Positions 45,447 through 55,430 of a stretch of DNA of 64,000 nt are shown piece after piece; the first letter of the stretch is position 1, and every line of letters starts with the position of its first letter. The notes under the pieces were generated by a model. The model made no database searches and was not told where the DNA came from. It saw nothing but the letters and a program-made list of their open reading frames with translations. This DNA comes from Fontisphaera persica (GTDB lineage Bacteria > Verrucomicrobiota > Verrucomicrobiia > Limisphaerales > Fontisphaeraceae), in NCBI RefSeq assembly GCF_024832785.1, contig NZ_CP116615.1, positions 1,984,001 to 2,048,000 of the forward strand, in the 5' to 3' direction. Position numbers and translations under genes: made by a program.

Positions 45447-46280
45447 ATGTGCAAAGAATGTGGATGCGGCCTTGGCGGGCCCATACAAGTCAATGGCGAA
45501 CCCCTTAATCCCTCGTCGCTCGACGACTCAAGCCATGATTACGGTCACAGCCATGAATCGCACCCGCATGACCATGACCACGCCCACCCTCCCGCTCACC
45601 AGCACCTGGAGGTTCACCAGTCCCTCCTCCAAAAAAATGACCGCCTGGCCGAACGCAACCGTGGCTATTTTCGCGCCAAACACTGGCTCGTCCTGAATGT
45701 GCTCTCCTCCCCCGGCTCCGGCAAAACCACCCTCGTCCAAAAAACTGCCGAACACCTCCGCGGACGTCTGCGAGTGGGTGTGGTGGTGGGTGACCTCGCC
45801 ACCGATAACGACGCCGCCCGCCTCCGTGCCGCCGGCATCCCCGTCGTGCAAATCACCACCGGCACCCTCTGCCATTTGGAAGCCGAAATGGTGGCCCATG
45901 CGGTGGAACGCCTGCAAGGCGACCCCTTGGACCTGCTCATCATCGAAAACGTAGGCAACCTCGTCTGCCCGGCAGCCTATGATTTGGGCGAACACCTGCG
46001 CGTGGTGCTCCTCTCCGTCACCGAAGGCGAGGACAAGCCCCTCAAGTACCCCCCCGTTTTCCACAGCGCACACGCCGCCCTGCTCACCAAAATGGACCTT
46101 GCCCAAGCAGCCGGCTTCGACCGCGAGCGCGCCCTCTCCAACCTGCGCCGCATCAGTCATCACGCCCGCATCTTTGAGCTTTCTGCGCGCACCGGCCAGG
46201 GCATGGCCGAGTGGTGCGACTTTCTAACGCAGCAACACCGCACCCACACTTCCCCACCCCCTTCCTCCGCCCATGCCTAG
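45447..46280 (+). CDS. hypB: HypB hydrogenase nickel-incorporation GTPase
   Basis: The start at 45447 gives the diagnostic N-terminal nickel site MCKECGCG, one base after the hypA stop; an in-frame upstream extension overlaps hypA and is rejected. A His-rich stretch follows (HDYGHSHESHPHDHDHAHPP, about residues 30-49), a nickel store seen in many HypB proteins. The GTPase domain has the P-loop SSPGSGKTT (about 86-94), GDLATDNDAARL, and the TKMDLAQ motif in place of NKxD, as in the family. Product length is 277 residues. It powers GTP-dependent nickel transfer with HypA. Confidence 0.95.
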   Translation: MCKECGCGLGGPIQVNGEPLNPSSLDDSSHDYGHSHESHPHDHDHAHPPAHQHLEVHQSLLQKNDRLAERNRGYFRAKHWLVLNVLSSPGSGKTTLVQKTAEHLRGRLRVGVVVGDLATDNDAARLRAAGIPVVQITTGTLCHLEAEMVAHAVERLQGDPLDLLIIENVGNLVCPAAYDLGEHLRVVLLSVTEGEDKPLKYPPVFHSAHAALLTKMDLAQAAGFDRERALSNLRRISHHARIFELSARTGQGMAEWCDFLTQQHRTHTSPPPSSAHA

Positions 46281-46328
46281 CAGCTCCCGACATGCCGGAT
46301 TTGACCTATAAAAAGTGGGTCAAAGATG

Positions 46329-46357
46329 TTGACAATACCCGGCCCGGCACGTAACTT
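46329..46357 (+). promoter_or_regulatory. Sigma-70-type promoter of tRNA-Ala
   Basis: TTGACA (46329-46334), a 17-base spacer and TAACTT (46352-46357). The expected transcription start lies a few bases before the tRNA 5' end at 46370. This is the best -35/-10 pair in the window. Confidence 0.75.
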
Positions 46358-46369
46358 CTCTCCCCGGTT

Positions 46370-46445
46370 GGGGTCGTAGCTCAGTTGGTAGAGCACCACA
46401 ATGGCATTGTGGGGGTCACGAGTTCGAGTCTCGTCGGCTCCACCA
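46370..46445 (+). tRNA. tRNA-Ala (anticodon GGC)
   Basis: A 76-base cloverleaf with the 3' CCA encoded. Acceptor stem GGGGTCG/CGGCTCC includes the G3-U70 pair that identifies alanine tRNAs. D arm GCTC...GAGC, anticodon stem CCACA/TGTGG with loop ATGGCAT (anticodon GGC), T arm CACGAGTTCGAGTCTCGTC region with GTTCGAGT loop. A tyrosine integrase pseudogene begins 154 bases downstream, so the tRNA 3' end is the probable attachment site of the island to its right. Confidence 0.97.
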
Positions 46446-46517
46446 TTTCCTTTTCCCCTGCAATCTTCGCATCCTGAACAACCAGAACGGTTTGCATGAC
46501 GTCAGCCAATTGTTGGA

Positions 46518-46594
46518 TGTCTTTACTTGAAATTACATGTAAAGACAGTATAGTTTAATTAAATACACGTTAAAGACGTTAGCAAGACGTTAGC
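46518..46594 (+). repeat. Inverted and direct repeats between tRNA-Ala and the integrase
   Basis: TGTCTTTAC (46518-46526) and GTAAAGACA (46539-46547) form a perfect 9-bp inverted repeat. Just after it, GACGTTAGC occurs twice with an 11-bp period (46575-46583 and 46586-46594). The position directly before the integrase and after the tRNA is where core, arm-type or excisionase sites of tRNA-integrating elements lie. Confidence 0.55.
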
Positions 46595-46598
46595 GAGT

Positions 46599-47748
46599 GT
46601 GAAGATAAGCCAGGCAATCAATCACGGCAATAAACGCTGGAAGGTGGATTTTGGCGTTATCGGAGGACGTCGCCGCATCCAATTCTTCCCCACCAAGGCG
46701 AAGGCACAAGCCGCGCTGAATGAAGTGGTCCAGTTGCGGCGCACGGCAGGCGATTACTGGCGACAGATTCCGGTTAAGAAGCGTGCCCATTTGCTTGCCG
46801 TCATTCATGAAATCGAGCAAGCAGGGCTTGATATAGCGACGGTCTGGGAAACGTTTAAAAGGAAAAACTGCGCCCCCTCTCTTCCTCCGTCACCCTCGCC
46901 CAAGCCATTGACGAACTTCTTCAAGCCAAGCGCACTGCCAATCGGCGGGAACGTTACCTTAAAAGCCTGGCTGAGTACCTCAAACTGTTTGCGCGAGGCC
47001 GCGAACAAATGCCCGTCCAGCGAATCACCACCCAGGACCTTGAAGACTGGTTTAATCAACGCCAGGAAGCAATTACCACCCGCAACAGCAATATCGGACG
47101 TCTTTCTGCCCTGTTCACTTTGTGTGTCCGTCGCGGCTACCTCGCCGCCAATCCCTGCGACAATCTTGAACGGCCTTACCTCGAACGCAGGCCGCCGACC
47201 ATCCTAAAACCCAACGAGATTGAAAAAGTGCTGGCCTATACCCACCAAAACTATCCCCAATATCTTGCCTGGCTGGCCCTCGCTCTGCTTTGTGGTTTGC
47301 GTCCCGAGGAAGCGGACCAAACCCAATGGAAGGACATCAATTTTGTCGAGGGAAAAATTACCGTCAATGCCTCCGCCTCCAAGGTGCGCTACCGCCGCAC
47401 CGTCAGCCCCTGCCCATGGCCTTGGCCTGGTTGCAGGAGGCCCGCAAACTGAAGGCCAGCCTGCCCCTCTCGCACTCCACCCGCCGCCGTTTTCTCAGAC
47501 GCTTGCGCGCGGTGTTGGGGTACGCCAAATGGCCTCAGGATTGCCTGCGTCACTCTGCGGCCAGCTATTGGACAAGCAAAATCAAGGATGTGGGACGAGT
47601 GGCTTATGAACTGGGAACCTCCGCTGACATCTTGGGCACCCACTACCTCAATCTGGTCACTCAAGCGGAAACCGATCACGTCTGGTCCATCCAACCTCCC
47701 CAAAGTTGCCATCGAAAAAGTGGAAAAACGCAACGTCAACCAAACTGA
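46599..47748 (+). pseudogene. Tyrosine recombinase (integrase), broken by two frameshifts
   Basis: Three consecutive frames together make one integrase of about 380 residues. Frame 1, from a GTG at 46599, gives an arm-binding-like N-terminus (INHGNKRWKVDFGV). Frame 2 gives the core-binding SAM-like domain (VTLAQAIDELLQAKRTANRR, then ITTQDLEDWFNQRQ) and the first catalytic Arg (LLCGLRPEEADQTQW). Frame 3 gives PLPMALAWLQEARKLKA, the box II DCLRHSAASYW and the Tyr region LGTSADILGTHYL. The breaks are near 46880 (a C/CT run) and 47405; each is explained by loss of one base. As sequenced the gene cannot make a full recombinase, so the island is probably fixed in place. Confidence 0.88.
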
Positions 47749-47880
47749 GACGGCCGGGAGGCCACCTTTATGCATGAATTCGCCCAGGCCGTCACAGGAA
47801 ATTGCAAGATCATCCTTTTCTATTAAGGCCCCTCTCGAACTTTTCCGTCAAACCATAGATGCCTCAAGGGATTTCCGAAG

Positions 47881-48192
47881 TTACCGTATAAAATCGGCCA
47901 TCCTCATCAGAAGGGAGATGAACCGTCCGCCAGCCCCTGACACTAACTCAGCACAGTTCCAAGCACTTTTCGGACATATATAGCAAATCAAATCTTCACG
48001 GTAATCCAGTGCTGCATTTTTCAGGATCGTTGGAAGATGAAAACGCCACTCCCGCCCGATTTTCAGGGCAGGAATTTTCCCCTCTCGCGCCAGCCTCATT
48101 ACCCACCGCCGCATTCTAGGAACGACGGGTTTCCCCAACCATACCAAAAGCTGGTCCACGGTTAGCAGTTGGTCTGGATCTCTTGGCAGCAT
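47881..48192 (-). CDS. Small excisionase-like DNA-binding protein
   Basis: A 103-residue protein from the ATG at 48192 (a longer in-frame start exists at 48234). The sequence LTVDQLLVWLGKP ... LAREGKIPALKIGREWRFHL is the winged-helix pattern of the MerR/excisionase-like (helix_turn_helix_17) family, in which the protein binds DNA near recombination or regulatory sites. The C-terminal 40 residues are Cys- and hydrophobic-rich and unassigned. It lies 130 bases beyond the integrase, in the opposite direction. Confidence 0.6.
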   Translation of the reverse strand: MLPRDPDQLLTVDQLLVWLGKPVVPRMRRWVMRLAREGKIPALKIGREWRFHLPTILKNAALDYREDLICYICPKSAWNCAELVSGAGGRFISLLMRMADFIR

Positions 48193-48406
48193 ACCATTTT
48201 TTGTATGTTGTTGTGCTGATGAAGATTCCGCCAAGTTGCCCTTTTAAAATGGAGGTCACCAACTCCTCTTCAGAGACTCTCCGTCCCAGTAAAGAGCTTC
48301 GACGTCGTGCCTCCTTGCGAAGTAGCTGATGAGTTATCGGCTTTATCCCAACGGACACCCAGCATGTTTTAGCCTTACTTCCAACGGTTTTTATCTTGGT
48401 TTTCAT
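48116..48406 (-). CDS. Small hypothetical protein, possibly DNA-binding
   Basis: A 96-residue basic protein (VSVGIKPITHQLLRKEARRR then GRRVSEEELVTSILKGQLGG) whose middle resembles the ribbon-helix-helix pattern of a beta strand and two helices. It overlaps the excisionase-like gene in another frame. A perfect TATAAT lies four bases before its ATG, which would give a leaderless transcript. The last 25 residues, within the overlap, look less protein-like, so the real end or frame is uncertain. Confidence 0.4.
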   Translation of the reverse strand: MKTKIKTVGSKAKTCWVSVGIKPITHQLLRKEARRRSSLLGRRVSEEELVTSILKGQLGGIFISTTTYKKWYAAKRSRPTANRGPAFGMVGETRRS

Positions 48407-48410
48407 ACTA

Positions 48411-48416
48411 ATTATA
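48411..48416 (-). promoter_or_regulatory. Candidate -10 element for a leaderless transcript (48406 gene)
   Basis: TATAAT on the minus strand, with only four bases between it and the ATG at 48406. No TTGACA-like -35 is seen at 17 bases. The surroundings are AT-rich, so chance is possible. Confidence 0.3.
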
Positions 48417-48539
48417 ATTTTTCATTCTGGTTCTCATCATTATTATGTTGGAAACTAGAAATTTTTGCTGAAGAAAATTGCCTTAAACCCATGGCGGAGG
48501 GATTCCCCATCCAACACACCCCCGGCAGCAGCGGCAAAG

Positions 48540-48713
48540 TCAACGAGGCCCATAATTGCGTTCCAACCAATCCTTGACTTCAGATAGATGGGGCGAACAC
48601 GGCGTGCCCAGCACATAGTAGGGCAAACCTAGGCTCAACCACCGGCCTATCGTCCGGCGGCACACCTTGAACCGCCTGGCCAGCTCCCGTGCGTCCAGAA
48701 ATACCAGCTTCAT
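48540..48713 (-). CDS. 57-residue helix-turn-helix protein
   Basis: A short gene in the frame MKLVFLDARELARRFKVCRR ... TIGRWLSLGLPYYVLG ... LSEVKDWLERNYGPR. The arrangement of DARELARRFKVCRRTIGRW followed by a hydrophobic wing and a final amphipathic helix matches minimal excisionase/AlpA-like DNA-binding proteins. A TATAAT ends five bases before the ATG, as for the neighbouring 48406 gene. It is probably a regulator or directionality factor of the integrated element. Confidence 0.6.
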   Translation of the reverse strand: MKLVFLDARELARRFKVCRRTIGRWLSLGLPYYVLGTPCSPHLSEVKDWLERNYGPR

Positions 48714-48718
48714 ATCCT

Positions 48719-48724
48719 ATTATA
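48719..48724 (-). promoter_or_regulatory. Candidate -10 element for a leaderless transcript (48713 gene)
   Basis: A perfect TATAAT on the minus strand five bases before the start codon of the 57-residue gene. A transcript from it would begin at or next to the ATG. No clear -35. Confidence 0.35.
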
Positions 48725-48869
48725 CAAACTTCCTCGGACCGAAACGGATTATTCCATGTAAGGGTAGCTCTGCCTGGCTCTCGCGGAAGAATAACGTTAT
48801 ATGGAGTTAAATCTGTAGAGGTATTTTTACACCGCAAATGGATATAGCCTTACAGGGGTGAAGACATAA

Positions 48870-49115
48870 CTACCTCGCTCTCAAGGGCTTGCCCCGGTTT
48901 GATGGACACCTTGAGGAGGAGATGCGCATGAGTTGTATTGAGTTGATTTGAATCTCTAAGTCCCCAGGGGATGGACTACCGAGCGCGTGGTGGAGCCGCG
49001 TGCGGTTGCAATAGGTTTCAGATAGGCGAAGGCGTCCGCCTGCGCTAGGGCGCGTTTGCAGGCACTGCATACCACGCTCAATCCCTTCCAACTGGGGCGG
49101 GGCATCGAACGTCAA
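48870..49115 (-). pseudogene. Remnant of an IS3-type transposase (orfB C-terminus)
   Basis: Part of this minus-strand frame reads ETYCNRTRLHHALGSPSPGD, close to the C-terminal YIEVYYNRxRLHSALGYxSP signature of IS3-family integrase-core transposases. The catalytic DDE residues and the rest of the element are absent. The sequence before it is in mixed frames, so this is an old fragment. Confidence 0.45.
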
Positions 49116-49565
49116 AAGTAGGCGATTGACGCCCGGCGGCGACTAACGGCTTGAATTCGAAGGCATCTTGGGTTACGTGAATTTCCCCCAAGAAACGGGA
49201 ACGAGGGAGGCCGGCTGGACTGCGTCCGGCGGCTTCCTTCGTTCTCAAATGAGGGGTCAAATTGGGTAACACCCTTTTTGGCGCAACGGGCACCCCGCCC
49301 ACCCAGCGCCGGGTAACAGTTACTTTTGGCATACAACGGAGGTTCCTCAATCATTACGATGTGAATGGGCTTGACGGTTGGAACGGGTGACGGGAGGGCC
49401 GGAAAGACAAAACCCGCAAAGGCTGCCTGCACAGGGGGCAACTGATGCCTCTTGGGCCAGAAGACAGCGGCTTTTGGGGAGGGCGCCGGTCGCTAGACAA
49501 AGCTCCGTCAGACTCGGCCTCTGCCAGGGCGGCGGTGGGGTGGGGGTGAGGGCTCGGTGGGGGCG
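49116..49565. other. Decayed intergenic stretch without a recognisable gene
   Basis: 450 bases between two transposase remnants. Open frames here are Pro/Arg/Ser-rich on both strands and match no family I know. No repeat, RNA gene or promoter is apparent. It is most likely debris of the insertion sequences on either side. Confidence 0.4.
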
Positions 49566-49934
49566 TCAGCCGCTGGCCACCACCAGCCGGGGACCCCGAC
49601 TCAACCGCCCGGGTAGCAAGAAAAGCTTCTTGATCAGCGTCTTCACCCGCCAGCCCTCGGCCGCAATGGTGTTCAAGTAAACGCCCGTGCTGCTCCCGCT
49701 GTCGGCGTAGAAATGCGCGGGCTGGTCTTTCCAGAGACAACGATTACGCTTTAGCATAGGCAGTAGTTGATCACCCACGTCCTTGGGACTGCTGATGTGG
49801 CTGTCGGCCAGCAGCGGCCCCACCCAGAGCGTCTGCCAGGACAGGGCCAGGTCGCCGTTATAGTTGATCGCCGCCCCCTCGAAGTGTTTGCCTGTCACGT
49901 CCACCGGTACGAATTCAAATTGCCCAATATACTT
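49566..49934 (-). pseudogene. Fragment of an IS1380-like DDE transposase
   Basis: A truncated transposase: VPVDVTGKHFEGAAINYNGD ... LSWQTLWVGPLLADSH ... AHFYADSGSSTGVYLNTI. The D-T/V-TGKHFEGAxINY and YADSxSSxGxYLN blocks are the first two catalytic-region motifs of this DDE_Tnp_1 group. The 5' end is cut by an in-frame TAG just upstream, and the frame loses family similarity after about residue 95. No terminal inverted repeats were found. The helicase pseudogene ends 77 bases to the right. Confidence 0.6.
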
Positions 49935-50010
49935 CTAAGGCGTAAATGGCTCGTCGAACTCTGGGCAGAGAACCTCTTTCATATTCGTGAAGGCATCATT
50001 CTTGTGAAAA

Positions 50011-53000
50011 TCACCGTATCAAATCTGGCCTGTCCAACCGTTGGGCCAGGTCTCGCAAGCCATCGTCCAGGTGGTCGGGCCAGATTTCGACCACCCGGTA
50101 GCCCAGGGCCTTGAGCCGCCGCTTTTGGTCCTCATCGCGGTGATGGACGTGCGGTTGCGCGTGCGGGGCACCCTGAACCCACACCACGATCTTGTTCCGG
50201 TAGAGCAGATCGGCTTCGGCGACCGGGACGCCTTCGGGGTCACGGATGATCTCGTGCTGGCGCTCCGGCAGCGGGAAGTTGCGGCCCTGCAAGGCATCAA
50301 TGACCGTAGGCTCGGCCCCGATGGCGGCGGCCCGGAACTGCTCCCAAGTCGCCCCGCCGCCCGGCTCGGTCATCTGGAACGGGTCCACCCGGAGCAGTTG
50401 CTGAAGGACATGGACCACAACGCGGCGATCCAGGTGCCGGTGATGCTGCTGGTTGTAGAAGGACAACAGGCAGTCGTAGCACGCGGTATCACAGGCCCCC
50501 TTCATCTCCTGGCCGGTTGCCGGATCAACGTGGAGGATCTCCAGTGCCCTGGTTGCCATCCTCTGCCAGGCAGCGTGACCCACCAGATTACGGAGCAGGC
50601 CCGCGCCGCCTTCGTCCTGCTCGTAAAGCAACAGCCGAATCCGAGACGTGCTCCCAGGCACCACAAAGACGTGCCCACCCACTTCCGATTCGTCCGCCGA
50701 GAAAGCGACCTGGAAGCCGTAGGACAGCGCATACAACAGCGACCACCCGAACCGTTCCGCGTCCTGGTTGTCGGGCACCGTCAGTTCAATCAACAGGAAG
50801 TCATGGTGCCCCTTGTGATAGAGCAGAACCTCCCGGTGGATGTCCGCAGGTTCGGCCCCGGCAGGGCACCGGTTGCCGCTGTTTGGATCAACGTGCTCCT
50901 GCTCACTATCATCGCCGGAAATCCAGGCTCGGCACTTCTCGCAGTAGCGGAAGCCCACTTCATCCGCCGCTCTGGCCCCTTCGTTAACCAGCAGCAACAC
51001 GCCGCGCTTGAGTAGCTGACCTTGGCGACCTCTTGGTCGCCGGCCTTCATGGCCCACGACACGGCCTGCGGGTCGGGCCGGTAGTAGGGCGACACGATAA
51101 AGCCACGGCGGCTCCGCTCCTCCTCCTCCGCCGACGTGCGCCCGATGCGCCGGGCAACCATGTCCGGCAATTCGAAAACGTGCTCGTAGGTGTGCGTGCC
51201 CATCAGGGTCGACTGACACACCGGGCACGCCGCCGCCTGGGCAACCTGGTCGTCCATGAAGAAATTGCCACACTCGCAGACCTTCAGCTTGCTCCAGTGA
51301 TGTGCCTGTCCCCGCGCACGCGGTTGGGCGCGGACGACCTGATACCGCTGGCGGCGGTAGTAGATCGTGTTAAGCGGGGCGAACTCGCGCAGGGCGATGG
51401 CCGGGTGCCGGGCCACGCTCTCCTTCCGATCCGTGAAATAGACCATCGTTGCCCGGCGCGGGAAGGCGTAGTTGGGCAGGAAGCCGACGTTGCCAAGGTA
51501 ACGGTAGGTGTAAAAGTCGCCGTTGCCCTCGCGCATGTCAGTCAGCCGGTCCACCACAGCCTTGCGGCGTATCTCGTCCTCCTTCGTGATGCCCTGGTGG
51601 GCAGACTTGGCCTCAAGCTCCCGCCGCTCGTCCTGAAGTCGGATGTATTCATCCCGGAACCGCTCGAAGGCGTGGTCGAAGTCCACGGCGAATCCATCCA
51701 CCACCTCTTCCAGGTCATGATCGGTGAACCCGACGTTGGCCAACTCCGCCGCAAAGGCCCCGCGAGCCGCCGCCAGAATCCTCTCTTTGGCGGCCTCGAC
51801 CTTGGCGCTGATCTCATTCAACACCCCGTCCATCATCGGCAGCCCGGCCTGCACATCCTCGTCGTTGGCGATCCGCAGGAACTGCTTGGGCTTGGCCAGC
51901 ACGCGGTAATCCGCCAGTTCCAGCACCAGGGCGTGCAGGTGCGCTTCCAGCAACACCCGGTTGTCGAGCAGGAACAGGGGCGGCGCGATGGCCCCGGAAA
52001 TGATCCGCTCCGGGAACCGAAAGAAATACTGGTCGTGCGTGGAATACCTGCCGTAGGTGCCGCAGAAAGTCGTCACGATGGACGACTGACCATGCCGACC
52101 GGCGCGGCCCTGCCGTTGCGCGTAATTGGCCGGAGACGGCGGCACATTCCGCAGGTGGACAGCGGACAGCCCGGCGATGTCCACGCCCAGCTCCATCGTC
52201 GGCGTGCAGACCAGCACGTTCAACGGGTCTTGCGGTTCCTTGTCGAACCGCCGTTCGTAGCTCCGGCGCTCGTCCGCCGACAGTCGGGACGTGTGCTCGA
52301 CCGCCAGCAACTGTTGCCGGTCCCCCAGCGCCGTCTGGTATTCCGTCCGGTAGTAAGTGCCAGCAACCTTCTCAGAGCGCACGGTCGTCTTTATGCACGC
52401 CGGGCAGCAAATGTCCGTCGTGACCTCCCACTTCGAGCGGCAGCGCGGGCAGACCCGGATGTGAACGGCGCTGGAAGCGTAAAGCAGAATCCGCCCTTCC
52501 GGGATTTGATAGTGATACCGCCCAGGGCCGCCGTTCTTCAGCAGCAGGCCGATTTCCGGGTGCGAGAGCAACGCCGTCAGGCCGCGCACCAAGTCTTCGG
52601 CGGTCGGGCGATCAATCTGCATCTGACGCCGGAACCACCGCACCAGCACCGGCGCGTGGTTCGATCCCGGCGCACCGGCCAGCCGCCGCACGCTGAAATA
52701 CTTGTTGTCGGTACCGAGTTCATCGCTGAAGACCGTGGGCCGGTAAGGCGGCAATGACTCGCTGTGGAACAGCACGTCCTCGTGGAGCCGGTTGATGACC
52801 TCCTCGCGGAAATCCTCGCCCTTCTCCAGGCAATCGCTCTTGATGCCCCCGGAGCGCCGGATCACGTCCAGGAAGACCTGGAGCACATCCTGGCGCGTCT
52901 GCGCCGGTTGGGCGGCCAGCAGCGCGATGCTAGACCAGAACTCGTCCTTTGCCGCGACCTCCGCGATGCCGTCGTAGGTCACGGACACCAAGCCGGTCAT

Positions 53001-55301
53001 TTCCAGCGTCGGCTGCTTCTTGTAGGCGTAGCCGCTGATCTCGCCGATGGCACCAAAGGTCAGGTATTTCTTGTAGGTCGCCTCGCTGGCCCCCGCTGCT
53101 CGCCCGACCGTCACACCGCCCTGCCGGGCAAAGGCAGGCACCCGGCCCGCCCGCTTCATGGCGTCGAACGCGATACGCCCCGCGTCCGGCAGCGACAACG
53201 AGTTCGCTGCCGTCGTGTGCCCGGTCTCAGTCAGGCCGTGGTAGAGCGCACGTCGAAAATGCAAACGCCGGTCCAGGTCCGTCATGTGCGCCGCCTGGAA
53301 CGCTGCGTCCTGGATGTTGTCCGTGAACGCGATCACCCGGCGCTTCGGGTTCGGCGGCACGTTCTCCAGAAGCCGGGAGGCCAGAACATCCGTGGCGGTC
53401 GCCTTGCCCACCATCCCGGCGACAAAGAACTTGTTGAACTCGCGCACCCGCCCGTCGTAGATCACGCCGCAGGAGGGACACATTAGCAGCGGCTCCTCCA
53501 CCAGGGCAACCGGGCGCAGCTTGTTGTGGTTGCAGTTGCCGTCCAGCGTGCCGCACACGGTACAGACCTGGCGGTTGGTGGGCACCGCGCCTTCCCGGCC
53601 TTTCCGGGCTGAACCGTCCTTTTGATGGCGGCTTCGTCGGGCGGGACTTCATTCCGGTCCCAATGTTCCAAGAAAACATAGACCGGCTTGCCCTCGCACT
53701 CAGTGTAGTCCAGGTCGCGGGGAACAGCTTTTCCACCGCCTGTTCCCGGCGCAGTTCGGCGGTCATCAGTTCTACGCCGCAGGCCGCGCAGAACACCATT
53801 GGGAAGGCAGGCACATGGGCGGCCTGATCGCACTGGGCGCATTGCTTCTTGCCTGTGGCGGACAGATGGACTTTGCCCAGGCAGGCCGTGACCGGCTGGC
53901 CCTGACTGAAGAAGGCATGGACTTTGGGCAGAAGCAGCGGGTATTCGGTGCCGTCCGCAGATTTCACCGGCGTCTCCGCGCTGGCCACAAGCGCCGCAGC
54001 CAGTTCGGCGCTGGCTTCTTCGAGCGCCAGCGTGGGCCGCAACCGGTTCCGGTAATCGAGCAACAGCTCATCCCAGCGCCGGGTCTTGTAGTCCGATCCC
54101 GGCGTCTCCGGCACGATGCTGCGTTCAATGAAATGAACGGTTGCCTGGCGGCGTAGATCATCCGCCGTGGCGTTCGTCTTGCCACACAGCGCGTCCCGCA
54201 ACGCCTGGACGGCCTGCCCGTCGCGCTCGCTGGCGGCCTTCACCATCGCCGCGCTGATCGAGTGCGGCGGCAGCGGATCGGGCTGGTCGCTGGTCAGGTA
54301 GGCGCTGTAGGACTCGCCAACCACATCGTCCTTGGCGAACGGTTCGCCGAACAAATCCTGGGCGAATGACGCCACGGTCTGCCTGGCCTGGTCGGGATTG
54401 CTGCTGTCAATCGTGGCCGATGTGCCGACGCAGCGCACCTTGCCCTTGCAGTTAGTGTGCTCTTTCAAACGGCGGATCAGGCAGGCCACATCCGCGCCCT
54501 GGCGACCGGTGTAGGTGTGGATTTCGTCGAACACCAGGAACTTCAAGTCTGACAGCCCGCCAAACGGGAAGATGTTGCGATCCTCCCACCGGGTCAGGAT
54601 CGAGTCCAACATCATGAAGTTGGTCACCAAAATGTCCGCGCCCCGGCCCTGGCGCAGCCCAAGCGCGACACCACTTCGCTCTCATACGGCTCGCGGCCCA
54701 TGTTCTCCACGAACGCCTTTTTCGCCGCCTCCGGCTCCTCCTTCAGCTCGCTGGTGTAGTTGCAGATCGTCAGCCCGGTGCCCCGGAGCCGCTCGGCCAG
54801 ATCGTCGTATTGCGAGTTGGCCAAAGCATTCATTGGATACACCAGCAGCGCCTTGACGTTGCGGCGGCCTGCGGGCGTAACCTTGGCCGCTTCGTTGGCC
54901 CGGAGGCAGGTGTCCACCACCGGCACCGCGAAGCAGAAGCTCTTGCCGCTGCCGGTGCCCGTGGTCACCACGCAGTTGCGTTTCTCGCCGAGAATGATCC
55001 GCCAGGCTTCGGTCTGGTGCAGATACGGGCGGACGGGCGCACTATGGGGATCGGCTTTCTTCGAGCGGAAAATCTGCGGAATCTTCGGATGCAACAGGCC
55101 CTGCTGAACGAGCCGCTCCACCGGATCGCCGAAACGGAACCGTCGCTGGAGTGTAAGAAACGGAGGCCGCCACAGAAAATCACCCTGCTCGATCCGGTCG
55201 TGCATCCAGGCGCGGATGTCGTCGTTGGCAATGTCCTGGAAGGTTTCCACCAGCAGGCGGTAAGTGGCCTGCAAGTCCTCAAGCACGTGGAAGGGATTCA
55301 T
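50011..55301 (-). pseudogene. Large DEAD/DEAH-type helicase with DUF1998 and a nuclease-like tail, frameshifted
   Basis: Read from the ATG at 55301 this would be a protein of about 1,760 residues of the COG1205 kind. Motif I is TTGTGSGKSF (near 54955), motif Ia LLVYPMNALANSQYDDL, motif II FDEIHTYTGRQGADV (near 54530), motif III GTSATI, and motif VI YAQRQGRAGRHGQ (near 52110). Cys clusters (CPRC/CCPAC, CECG/CPVC, YCEKC) and the DUF1998 signature CDTACYDCLLSFYNQQ (near 50480) follow. The last 90 residues (ADLLYRNKIVVWVQG ... LKALGYRVVEIWP) resemble a Vsr/DUF559-type PD-(D/E)XK fold. Four single-base deletions, near 54664 (GGG), 53710 (CCCC), 53615 (AAAA) and 51025 (GG), break the frame. Such helicases act in DISARM (DrmA/DrmB) and Druantia (DruE) phage defence. 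Confidence 0.85.
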
Positions 55302-55309
55302 AGCTCAAA

Positions 55310-55430
55310 GCGAATGGCGAGTGGCGAATGGGCGCTTCGCGGCGCGAACAGCGAATAGCAAATGGCGTCGGTTGCCAAGTGGCTCCTCGTACACCATTCG
55401 CCATTCGCTATTCGCCCCTCGCCAGTTCAT
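55310..55430. repeat. Palindromic heptamer element E1
   Basis: The left arm from 55310 repeats GCGAATG and GCGAGTG; the right arm (about 55393-55415) repeats CATTCGC. The arms can pair into a long hairpin. It fills the gap between the helicase start codon and the ATPase gene, and the ATPase stop codon (TAG in GGGGCGAATAG) lies inside the right arm. Confidence 0.85.

Noticed and set aside
49354-49740. 128-codon minus-strand frame
   Set aside because: Pro/Arg/Ser-rich, overlaps the transposase fragment in another frame and has no recognisable motif.
51033-52757. 574-codon plus-strand frame
   Set aside because: Antisense to the helicase, which has motifs I to VI and DUF1998 on the minus strand. 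The plus-strand translation shows no family.
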